DNA from: an uncultured Bacilli bacterium
Lineage (GTDB): Bacteria; Bacillota_I; Bacilli_A; RF39; UBA660
Direction of reading: 5' to 3'
Assembly: GCA_910585915.1 (NCBI GenBank)
Contig: CAJUGF010000031.1
Coordinates: 6,397 to 18,651 of the forward strand
Length of the DNA stretch: 12,255 nt
Positions 6,753 to 12,250 of this stretch are shown piece by piece (position 1 is the first letter of the stretch; each line of letters opens with the position of its first letter). Made by a program: the position numbers and the translations under genes. Below the pieces are notes generated by a model. The model was not told the origin of the DNA. It saw only the letters and a list, made by a program, of their open reading frames with translations, and ran no database searches.

Positions 6753-7520
6753 ATGAAAGTAGAAACTATCAAAAAGGGTAAAAAAAATACATATATTCTT
6801 ACTATTGATAAAAAAAAATTCGTATTATATGATGACCTTATTGTAAAATACTGTTTATTACCCAAAAAGGAACTTACTATAAAAGAATTAGAAAGTATTC
6901 AAAAAGAAAACAATAACTTAGAAGCTTATTATGTTGCTTTAAAACTCATAGCAAACAGATTACGTACGAAAAAAGAAATAAAAAATAGTCTTTCCAAAAA
7001 AGAATTTCCAGCTTCATCCATTCAAAATGCCATCGAAAAATTAGAAAAAGAAGGATACATAAAAGAAGAAAACTATATCAAAGCCTACTTAAATGATGCT
7101 TTTCATTTTTCAAACGATGGCCCCTACAAAATCAAAAGAAAATTAGTAGATCTAGGAAATAGTGAAGAAAAAATAGAAAATGAATTAAATAATATATCGA
7201 AGAAAGATTGGTTACAGAAATTAGAAAAATTATTTTCCAAAAAAGCCACTTCAAATCATAAAGAAGGAATTAATAAATGGCGTCCAAAATGTGAAATGTA
7301 TTTTTATAATTTGGGATATCCAAAAGATTGGATTGAAGAAATATCCCAAAAACAAGTTTGGGAAGAGCAGAAGAATCTGATTGAAAAAGAATACAATAAA
7401 CTTTATCAAAAATGGAGCAGGAAGCTAAGAGGAGAAGAACTAAAATTTCAATTAAAAAGGAAACTTTATGAGAAAGGTTTCACAAAAGAACAAATCCAAC
7501 AATTGTTAGAGAATAAATAG
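6753..7520 (+). CDS. recX: RecA regulator RecX
   Basis: A 255-aa all-helical protein that binds the RecA filament and modulates its activity in recombination and SOS. The core RecX signature is at about residues 60-135: YYVALKLIANRLRTKKEIKN, a spacer, then AIEKLEKEGYIKEENYIKAY and GPYKIKRKLVDLG. Further three-helix repeats follow, with KWRPKCEMYFYNLGYP and LRGEELKFQLKRKLYEKGFT. This gives the tandem-repeat layout and the 250-270-aa length seen in Bacillota RecX. The first ~55 residues are a less conserved beta-rich lead. AAGGAA (6741-6746) is 6 bases before ATG. It is the last gene of the ackA operon and ends just before a strong bidirectional hairpin. No LexA-like box is visible upstream, and recA is not in the window. 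Confidence 0.9.
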   Translation: MKVETIKKGKKNTYILTIDKKKFVLYDDLIVKYCLLPKKELTIKELESIQKENNNLEAYYVALKLIANRLRTKKEIKNSLSKKEFPASSIQNAIEKLEKEGYIKEENYIKAYLNDAFHFSNDGPYKIKRKLVDLGNSEEKIENELNNISKKDWLQKLEKLFSKKATSNHKEGINKWRPKCEMYFYNLGYPKDWIEEISQKQVWEEQKNLIEKEYNKLYQKWSRKLRGEELKFQLKRKLYEKGFTKEQIQQLLENK

Positions 7521-7539
7521 TAGATGCTGTTTATAGATT

Positions 7540-7590
7540 AAATAAAAGAATCCCAATTCAACTTTATATTGAATTGGGATTCTTTTATTT
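7540..7590. terminator. Bidirectional terminator between recX and prsA (22-bp perfect stem)
   Basis: Bases 7540-7561 pair without mismatch with 7569-7590 around the loop CTTTATA. The A-rich 5' arm and T-rich 3' arm give a T run on both strands, so one hairpin serves the two converging operons. The prsA stop (7585-7587) is inside the stem. Confidence 0.9.
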
Positions 7591-8613
7591 TGTCGTATTT
7601 GAATTTTTTTGATTTTCCAAACTTGAAATAGTATTTGCTATATAATTTCCATATTGTTTTTGAATTTCAGAATCAATAATATCAACACCATATTTTTTAC
7701 GAAGTTCTGTCATAGCAGTAACACTCATTGTATTATCTTCGTCTAACTTTTTTTGTCCTAAAGTTTCACGAATAGATTCTTTAACATCATCAAGTGGGGC
7801 CTTTTCTTTTTGTTCTTCCCTAAAAATAACATGATATCCAAGCTCTGTAGTAATTACTTCAGTTGAAAAACTATTATCTTTTAAAGCATTAGCAGCTTTA
7901 ACAATCTCATCATATTGAGCTCCTAAAGTTCCATCATTAATGTAACCTAAGCTACCACCATTTTCTTTGGTACTTTCATCTTTAGAACGTTCCTTAGCAA
8001 GTTCTTTAAATCTGTCTTTTGCATTATCACTTTTCTTAAGTTCATCAATAATAGACTGAACTTGTTCCTTTGCTTTATTTTCAGCAGCTGTTTTTTCATC
8101 AGCGCTCATACTATCAGTAGTATCAGCAGTAATTAAAATATGATCAACTAAAATATCTCCAAAAATAGATTCCTTATAATATTTTTCAATTTCCTTATCG
8201 GTCACTTTACTTTTACCATAATCTTTAATGGCTATATTCTGCATTGCATTAATATAATAAGATTTTTGATAAGCCTCGATAGAAGAATATCCATAATAAC
8301 TTTGAAGCATTTGTAAGAAACTATCCTCACCATATTGGCTAATCATAGCTTTCACAGTACTTTCAGCACTCTCTTTATTATTTTGAACTTCGTCAGGATA
8401 TTCACTCTCTAATATTTTTTTATCGACCATTTGAATCAATGCTTGAAGTGCATAATTATCTTTTATCTCTTGATATAATTCATTAACACTAATTTTATCT
8501 CCATTAGAAAATGATACGACTGCTTCCTCTCCATTTGATAAAGTAGGAATCGTTTTGCCACAACCACACAATAGCAAAGTACAAGCCCCTAATATAATTG
8601 CTTTCTTTTTCAT
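7585..8613 (-). CDS. prsA: PrsA-like foldase lipoprotein (parvulin peptidyl-prolyl isomerase)
   Basis: A 342-aa lipoprotein that sits on the outer face of the membrane and helps exported proteins fold by prolyl isomerisation. The signal peptide is MKKKAIILGACTLLLCGCGK: basic start, hydrophobic core, and a lipobox LCGC with C18 as the lipidated cysteine. The Cys at the -2 position is unusual. A SurA/PrsA-like helical N-domain follows to about residue 150. The parvulin domain spans about 154-266, with VDHILI (H158), ENGGSLGYI (217-225) and ELGYHVI (258-264), all family landmarks. The C-terminal helix region is rich in Asn, Ser and Lys. AAGGAGG (8618-8624) lies 4 bases from the ATG. It has its own strong promoter, but no terminator separates it from the paralog genes upstream, so read-through from them is possible. 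Substrates are unknown. Confidence 0.93.
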   Translation of the reverse strand: MKKKAIILGACTLLLCGCGKTIPTLSNGEEAVVSFSNGDKISVNELYQEIKDNYALQALIQMVDKKILESEYPDEVQNNKESAESTVKAMISQYGEDSFLQMLQSYYGYSSIEAYQKSYYINAMQNIAIKDYGKSKVTDKEIEKYYKESIFGDILVDHILITADTTDSMSADEKTAAENKAKEQVQSIIDELKKSDNAKDRFKELAKERSKDESTKENGGSLGYINDGTLGAQYDEIVKAANALKDNSFSTEVITTELGYHVIFREEQKEKAPLDDVKESIRETLGQKKLDEDNTMSVTAMTELRKKYGVDIIDSEIQKQYGNYIANTISSLENQKNSNTTK

Positions 8614-8640
8614 ATATCCTCCTTAAATAAAACCATAAAT

Positions 8641-8669
8641 ATTATAGCAACATTAAAAACAAAATACAA
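8641..8669 (-). promoter_or_regulatory. Promoter of prsA
   Basis: On the minus strand: TTGTAT (8669-8664), a 17-base spacer ending in TGC, then TATAAT (8646-8641). It combines a fair -35, an extended -10 and ideal spacing. The start is expected near 8634, about 20 bases before the ATG. Confidence 0.85.
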
Positions 8670-8676
8670 GAAAACC

Positions 8677-9183
8677 TTACAAAAGAGTACGATTTAAAAT
8701 ATGCTGATCGATTTTTTCATAAAGGTCATAAATAGATAAAATAGGAGGACAAGCAAGATCCAAATACAAATCAGAATTCATATTGTTCTGATAAATTAAA
8801 TCCTTTTTTAAAACTAAAAGTGTTTTCATTTGTTCACGTGTTAATTGTTTTGGAATATATCCTCCCATAATTTGACAATAGTCAGTAGAAGAGTTAAAGA
8901 ATATCACGTATCCTAAATGCCACCATCTTTGAAAATATTGATAAATTTCTTGTTCAATATCTTTTGAGATTTCCCATCTTTTTAGATCTTCGAAATCAAC
9001 ATTTCCAAGATCTAATTCAGGATGTGTATAAATCCAACCACTATTTAAAATACTTAAAAGAACACTTCTTCCATGAAATCCTAAATATTCATATCCTTCC
9101 TCTAATTCCCAATCATCCATTGTACCAAAAGAAAGATAGTTTCCTTTTGGGTCAATAATAATACCTAAAATATATTGAAACAC
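8677..9183 (-). CDS. Uncharacterised ~170-aa protein, second tandem paralog (168 aa)
   Basis: I do not recognise this family. The protein is a diverged copy of the gene just upstream. Both share (M)F-x-YILGIIID near the N-terminus, then G-x-YLSFG, HGRS-x-L-x-S, W-x-x-TH, a central LGY-x-I-x-x-N, GYIP-x-x-LT-x-x-Q, LL-x-L-x-x-D-x-x-Y and a C-terminal SIY. It is acidic to neutral and rich in Trp and Tyr, with no signal peptide; the short hydrophobic YILGIII is too short for a membrane span. I place the start at GTG 9183. It aligns with the paralog's Met, and AGGAGG (9191-9196) is 7 bases upstream, whereas ATG 9189 would be only one base from that site. The gap to the previous stop is 11 bases, so the pair is cotranscribed. 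There is no terminator before prsA. Confidence 0.75.
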   Translation of the reverse strand: MFQYILGIIIDPKGNYLSFGTMDDWELEEGYEYLGFHGRSVLLSILNSGWIYTHPELDLGNVDFEDLKRWEISKDIEQEIYQYFQRWWHLGYVIFFNSSTDYCQIMGGYIPKQLTREQMKTLLVLKKDLIYQNNMNSDLYLDLACPPILSIYDLYEKIDQHILNRTLL

Positions 9184-9190
9184 GTTCATC

Positions 9191-9196
9191 CCTCCT
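9191..9196 (-). promoter_or_regulatory. Ribosome site that decides a GTG start
   Basis: AGGAGG on the minus strand begins within the TAG stop of the first paralog (9195-9197). It is 1 base from ATG 9189 but 7 bases from GTG 9183, which favours the GTG. Confidence 0.7.
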
Positions 9197-9707
9197 ACAA
9201 TTGATTTGCTAATATTCTTTGCATGCCTTTTTCTTCTAATTCTTGATACCATTCATAAATGGATATAAGCATTTCATCTTTCCCAATAATACTAAAATCG
9301 GATTCAATATTAGGGCAATACAAAATATCAGAACGTAAATATAATAAAGTCATAATTTGTGGATAAGTTAGGTTGCTAGGAATATAGCCATAAGTCATTG
9401 GATCAGATTCCTCATAAGTTCCATTAAGTAATATAGCATATCCCAAACGACTCAATTCTTCAAAATATGAAAACGCCAAAGAATCAAAATCCATAACCTC
9501 AAAAATATCTTTATGAACAATCTTTTTAATATCCTTCTCTTTCCAAGATATATCTTTATGAGTATTGACCCAATTACTAACTAATAAAGAAGATAAAAAG
9601 GATCTACCATGTAAAGAAAAGTAATTAGTAAATTCTGTCGTATATTTTCCAAAAGATAAATAATACCCATTTGTATCAATAATAATTCCTAAAATATATT
9701 TAAACAT
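9195..9707 (-). CDS. Uncharacterised ~170-aa protein, first tandem paralog (170 aa)
   Basis: Unknown family, paralogous to the next gene downstream. It starts MFKYILGIIIDTNGYYLSFG. It then has LHGRSFLSSLLVSNWVNTH, a charged helix with KEKDIKKIVHKD, LSRLGYAILLNG, TYGYIPSNLTYPQIMTLLYL and ends ISIYEWYQELEEKGMQ-like. Conservation with the sister is strongest in the first 20 residues, at HGRS, at LGY and at GYIP-LT-Q, so these probably form the fold core or active surface. There are no recognisable catalytic, DNA-binding or membrane motifs. The ribosome site is weak (GTGAT four bases before ATG), unlike the strong site of the second copy. TATAAT with extended TG at 9726-9734 lies about 19 bases upstream. 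The gene diverges from the tiny membrane protein genes, sharing 113 bases. Confidence 0.75.
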   Translation of the reverse strand: MFKYILGIIIDTNGYYLSFGKYTTEFTNYFSLHGRSFLSSLLVSNWVNTHKDISWKEKDIKKIVHKDIFEVMDFDSLAFSYFEELSRLGYAILLNGTYEESDPMTYGYIPSNLTYPQIMTLLYLRSDILYCPNIESDFSIIGKDEMLISIYEWYQELEEKGMQRILANQL

Positions 9708-9725
9708 AAAACATCACAAGATGAT

Positions 9726-9734
9726 ATTATAACA
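9726..9734 (-). promoter_or_regulatory. Extended -10 promoter of the paralog pair
   Basis: The minus strand reads TG-T-TATAAT, the same perfect extended -10 as at thiI. At -35 there is no clear match (CTTTTC or GCTTTT). The start would be near 9719, giving a leader of about 12 bases and matching the weak ribosome site. Confidence 0.62.
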
Positions 9735-9760
9735 CTTTTTTTAAATTTGAAAAGCCTAGC

Positions 9761-9787
9761 ACCCTTTGTAAAAAATTCCATACAATA
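9761..9787 (+). promoter_or_regulatory. Possible sporulation (sigma-E/sigma-K type) promoter
   Basis: CATACAATA at 9779-9787 fits the -10 consensus of the Bacillus mother-cell sigma factors: CATACAAT for sigma-E, CATA-N3-TA for sigma-K. ACC at 9761-9763, 15 bases upstream, fits the sigma-K -35. TACAAT alone could be a mediocre housekeeping -10, but no -35 accompanies it. Consensus sequences are from memory. Confidence 0.45.
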
Positions 9788-9820
9788 TAAATGAAAAGAC
9801 AAATAAAGGAGGAATGATTT

Positions 9821-9910
9821 ATGAACAAATGTTGTGACAATGGACTTGGCCCTGCAATCATCTTAGTATTATTTATTTTACTTATCCTAATTGTAGGAGC
9901 ATTCATTTAG
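9821..9910 (+). CDS. Tiny single-span membrane protein, YjcZ-like (29 aa)
   Basis: Translation is MNKCCDNGLGPAIILVLFIL and then nine more residues ending GAFI. A short polar head with a Cys pair (C4, C5) and Gly is followed by a hydrophobic span from about residue 11 to the end. The stretch ILVLFILLILIVGA closely resembles the hallmark of the YjcZ-type tiny sporulation proteins (their core is roughly FALIVVLFILLIIVGA). AAAGGAGG (9805-9812) is 8 bases before ATG, a near-perfect ribosome site, which is strong evidence that so short a gene is translated. A second similar gene follows after 24 bases. The upstream box resembles a mother-cell sporulation promoter, consistent with the family. It would sit in a membrane; its exact role is unknown. 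The Cys pair is not typical of the Gly/Tyr-rich Bacillus members. Confidence 0.8.
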   Translation: MNKCCDNGLGPAIILVLFILLILIVGAFI

Positions 9911-9934
9911 TCTTTAAATAAAGGAGGTGTTCCC

Positions 9935-10063
9935 ATGAGCTGTTGCAAAAAAAATAATGATAATAATAACTGCTGTGGAGGTAATGGCCTTTATAACAGT
10001 GCATTCATCATTTTAATATTATATATCCTACTTGCAATAATTCTTGGTGGAATAATTTTCTAA
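9935..10063 (+). CDS. Tiny Cys-rich single-span membrane protein, YjcZ-like (42 aa)
   Basis: Translation starts MSCCKKNNDNNNCCGGNGLY, followed by a hydrophobic span (about residues 22-42) ending GGIIF. Two Cys pairs (C3-C4 and C13-C14) flank an Asn/Lys linker, and a Gly/Asn turn leads into the membrane helix, the same plan as the preceding 29-aa gene with a longer head. AAAGGAGGTG at 9920-9929 lies 5 bases before the ATG, a near-perfect complement to the 16S end. Both genes are probably on one transcript that ends at the hairpin starting in this gene's stop codon. The paired cysteines could bind metal or cross-link in an oxidising compartment such as a spore coat; that is speculation. Calling it YjcZ-like rests on the layout and the neighbour, since the hydrophobic core is less close to the family. 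Confidence 0.75.
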   Translation: MSCCKKNNDNNNCCGGNGLYNSAFIILILYILLAIILGGIIF

Positions 10064-10089
10064 AAAGAGGGGTTGACCTTCTTTTTTTT
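10062..10089 (+). terminator. Terminator after the tiny membrane protein genes
   Basis: AAAAAGAGGG (10062-10071) pairs with CCTTCTTTTT (10077-10086), with one G-T pair and loop GTTGA, followed by T to 10089. The 5' arm starts inside the TAA stop. Confidence 0.8.
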
Positions 10090-10112
10090 CAGTTTAATTT
10101 ATGATAAACTGA
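10089..10112. promoter_or_regulatory. Inverted repeat over the HerA-like gene's -10 region (candidate operator)
   Basis: TCAGTTTA and TAAACTGA are perfect 8-base inverted arms separated by 8 bases. The right arm overlaps the best -10 box by one base, and most of that box lies in the spacer. Centre-to-centre distance is 16 bases, about 1.5 helical turns. It is directly downstream of the previous terminator's T run. A repressor bound here would block the promoter; the protein is unknown. Confidence 0.45.
10100..10105 (+). promoter_or_regulatory. Probable -10 of the HerA-like gene
   Basis: TATGAT is the best -10 match between the terminator and the gene. The TTGACC at 10073-10078 is 21 bases away, too far for a normal -35, and TATAAA at 10115-10120 is an alternative -10. 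The exact promoter is uncertain. Confidence 0.4.
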
Positions 10113-10133
10113 TATATAAAGTAGGGTGATGAC

Positions 10134-11897
10134 ATGTTTGGTAAGATTCTAGATATCAATGAGAATACTATTATAGTCGAAAATAAATCCAAAAAAATTG
10201 AAAGTAATTTATTAAATGTTCATGTAGTATTTCAAGAAGGAGAAAGAAGAGTTGTTGGAGAGATTATCAAAATAACCAGTGAAGAATTCCAAATTATGCT
10301 CATTGGAGAAATAAGAGATACAAGATTCCAAGCAGGTATTTTAAAAGTTCCCAGTATGAACAGTGGCTGTAGAATCATTTATAAAAGTGAGTTAGAAGCT
10401 TTAATTGGTTCTCAAGATTATGCAAGCAAAGAAACATTTTTAATTGGCAGTGCTATCAATTATGAGGGATATAAAGTTACTGCAAATATGGATGAATTTT
10501 TTTCGCACCATTTTGCTATTATTGGAAATACGGGTAATGGTAAATCCTGTGGAGTTGCCAGAATGATTCAAAATGTTTTTTATTTCAATAATGAAGCGAC
10601 ACCAAAAAAAGCCAGAATTTTACTATTCGATGTTTATGGGGAATATCACAGTGCTTTAACCAAAATGAGTTCTATTCCTAACATCCATGTCAAAAACTTT
10701 ACAACGGAAGTAGGAAATGAAAATGCAGAACTTGTAAATATTCCAGCATACTTTCTAGACGTTGATGATTTAGCAATTCTTTTAGATGTCAAAGACAATG
10801 CTTTATTGCCAATACTAGAAAAAGCCCTAAAATATGTATATATTTTTAAAAGCACTGATCCAAGAACAGAAGAATACAAAAATGATATTATTGCTAAATG
10901 TTTACTAGATATACTATCAAGTGGAAAGAATTCTACGCAAATTCGTGATCAAATTATATCGATATTAACAAAATACCACACTAATACTTTAAATTTAGAC
11001 TCCGAAATTATCCAGCCTGGATATACGAGAACAATTAGACAATGCTTGAATATTGATGCTCAAGGTAAAATAAATGCCATTCAATATATTGTCGATTTTC
11101 TAAATACTTTTACTAGATTAAATGCTGATGATTCCTTTATTGGAGATAACTTTATTTATAATTTAGATGATCTGTACTATGCTTTAGAGTTTGCATTAAT
11201 TAGTGAAGGAACTTTTAACAACCAATTATTATATGAAAGAGCAAATAGTTTAAAAGTACGACTACATGCTATAATTAATAGTAATCAAAAGCAATATTTT
11301 GAATTTACAAGAGCCATAGGAAAAGAAGAGTATATTAAAGAACTATTTATGACTCCAATGGGTGAAGAAGTGCAAATTGTCAATATGAATTTCAACTATA
11401 TTGATGAAAGATTTGCCAAGATATTAACTAAGATTTATTCAAGACTATTCTTTCAATATGCAGCAAACTTAACACCTAGAGGGTCTTATCCAATTCATAT
11501 TATTTTAGAAGAAGCTCACCGCTATGTTAATAACGATGATGACACAAAAGTTCTTGGATATAATATCTTTGATCGTATAACTAAAGAAGGAAGAAAATAT
11601 GGAATAATTTTAGGACTAATAACGCAAAGACCAAGTGAGTTATCAGCTACAGCACTAAGTCAATGTTCTAATTTTATAGTATTTCGTTTATTCCATCCTG
11701 ATGACTTAAAAATTGTTTCATCTATTTCAGCCAATATCACCAAAAATGATTTGGATAAATTAAGAATGTTAAGACCAGGAATGGCCATGGCCTATGGATC
11801 AGCCTTTCCTCTTCCTATGATTGCAAAACTAGATTTTCCAGATCCTGCCCCAAACAGTAATAACGTAAAAGTTTCTAAAATATGGTTTGAAGAATAA
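10134..11897 (+). CDS. HerA/DUF87-type hexameric ATPase
   Basis: A 587-aa FtsK/HerA-superfamily ATPase. HerA proteins form hexameric rings that translocate DNA, often with a NurA nuclease or with defence effectors. An N-terminal beta-rich HAS-barrel-like region (about 1-110) precedes Walker A, IIGNTGNGKS (K137, S138). ILLFDVYGEY (about 162-171) is the strand after it that HerA proteins share. An insert of mostly helices fills about 205-400. Walker B is IHIILEEAH (454-462, E459/E460), then RITKEGRKYG (481-490, with the conserved Arg/Lys) and GLITQRP (494-500). The C-terminal half ends with a HerA-like LRPGMAMAYG. All ATPase motifs are intact. AGGGTGAT (10123-10130) is 3 bases before the ATG. 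The gene stands alone between two terminators; no NurA, nuclease or SIR2-type partner is visible, so its role in repair or defence cannot be fixed. Confidence 0.88.
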   Translation: MFGKILDINENTIIVENKSKKIESNLLNVHVVFQEGERRVVGEIIKITSEEFQIMLIGEIRDTRFQAGILKVPSMNSGCRIIYKSELEALIGSQDYASKETFLIGSAINYEGYKVTANMDEFFSHHFAIIGNTGNGKSCGVARMIQNVFYFNNEATPKKARILLFDVYGEYHSALTKMSSIPNIHVKNFTTEVGNENAELVNIPAYFLDVDDLAILLDVKDNALLPILEKALKYVYIFKSTDPRTEEYKNDIIAKCLLDILSSGKNSTQIRDQIISILTKYHTNTLNLDSEIIQPGYTRTIRQCLNIDAQGKINAIQYIVDFLNTFTRLNADDSFIGDNFIYNLDDLYYALEFALISEGTFNNQLLYERANSLKVRLHAIINSNQKQYFEFTRAIGKEEYIKELFMTPMGEEVQIVNMNFNYIDERFAKILTKIYSRLFFQYAANLTPRGSYPIHIILEEAHRYVNNDDDTKVLGYNIFDRITKEGRKYGIILGLITQRPSELSATALSQCSNFIVFRLFHPDDLKIVSSISANITKNDLDKLRMLRPGMAMAYGSAFPLPMIAKLDFPDPAPNSNNVKVSKIWFEE

Positions 11898-11927
11898 ATG
11901 TAAAAAATCAAATAAAATTTACATGTC

Positions 11928-11953
11928 AAAAAGATGTCCTAGCATCTTTTTTT
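11928..11953 (+). terminator. Terminator of the HerA-like gene
   Basis: AAAAAGATG (11928-11936) pairs with CATCTTTTT (11943-11951) around the loop TCCTAG, with T to 11953. The stem sequence is the same as at 4497-4521. It lies 30 bases after the stop, unlike most other terminators here, which overlap the stop. Confidence 0.85.
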
Positions 11954-12220
11954 GTTGACACAAAAAAAGAAGAAAAAAAACAAAAAAATAAAAAAACGAA
12001 AACATAGGGATTAAGCCAAAAATAAAAAAAACGGAAAAAACGCAAAAACTATTGACAAATAAAAAATGTTGAAAAAGCTAGCATTTATAAGGAAAAAGTA
12101 TGGATCTAAGGAGAAAAAAGTACAAAATAAAAAACCGAAAAAAATAAAAAAACCAAAAAATGGGAATGTCAATTTTTAAAAAAAATCAAAAAAATAATTG
12201 ACTAAAAAATAATTAAATTT
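11954..12220. other. A-rich gene-free stretch with repeated A-tracts
   Basis: No credible gene lies here. By my count 166 of the 260 bases from 11961 to 12220 are A on this strand. Runs of 5-8 A are broken by short CG, CC or GG islands (for example ACGGAAAAAACGC and ACCGAAAAAAATA). Many run centres are 8-10 bases apart, which predicts curved DNA. Isolated TTGACA boxes occur at 11955 and 12052 without a matching -10. The stretch ends at a good promoter. Confidence 0.7.
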
Positions 12221-12226
12221 TAAAAT
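12198..12226 (+). promoter_or_regulatory. Promoter for a gene beyond the window
   Basis: TTGACT (12198-12203), a 17-base spacer and TAAAAT (12221-12226) form a good housekeeping promoter, with a start near 12233. The A-rich tract just upstream could act as an UP element, and the -35 lies in an inverted repeat (GTCAATT 12168-12174, AATTGAC 12196-12202). Confidence 0.72.
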
Positions 12227-12243
12227 GAACTTATCAAATGTAT

Positions 12244-12250
12244 AGAGAGG
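12244..12250 (+). promoter_or_regulatory. Ribosome site for the next gene
   Basis: AGAGAGG lies 5 bases from the window's end and downstream of the promoter at 12198, so a start codon is expected at or just after base 12256. Confidence 0.45.

Noticed and set aside
9184..9252. A longer start for the second paralog, reading back into the first gene
   Set aside because: It would overlap the upstream paralog's coding end, lacks a ribosome site, and the added residues (VSRIRRKRHAK-like) have no match in the sister protein.
10073..10105. TTGACC as -35 of the HerA-like gene, within the terminator loop
   Set aside because: Its distance to TATGAT is 21 bases, and at 16-18 bases there is only TAATTT or ATTTAT. 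It is not a convincing promoter pair.
10134..11897. HerA-centred defence island
   Set aside because: No nuclease, SIR2, DUF4297, transposase or toxin gene is visible nearby, and the gene is transcriptionally isolated. It is kept only as an open question about the gene beyond 12255.
11898..11924. ATGTAAA / TTTACAT inverted repeat after the HerA-like stop
   Set aside because: A 7-bp AT-rich stem with a 13-base loop and no T run; probably chance, with the real terminator 4 bases further on.
12066..12179. 37-codon Lys-rich frame (starts MLKKLAFIRKKYGS)
   Set aside because: There is no ribosome site, and its composition is just what the A-rich strand yields in any frame. AAGGAG at 12108 also has no start codon at a useful distance.
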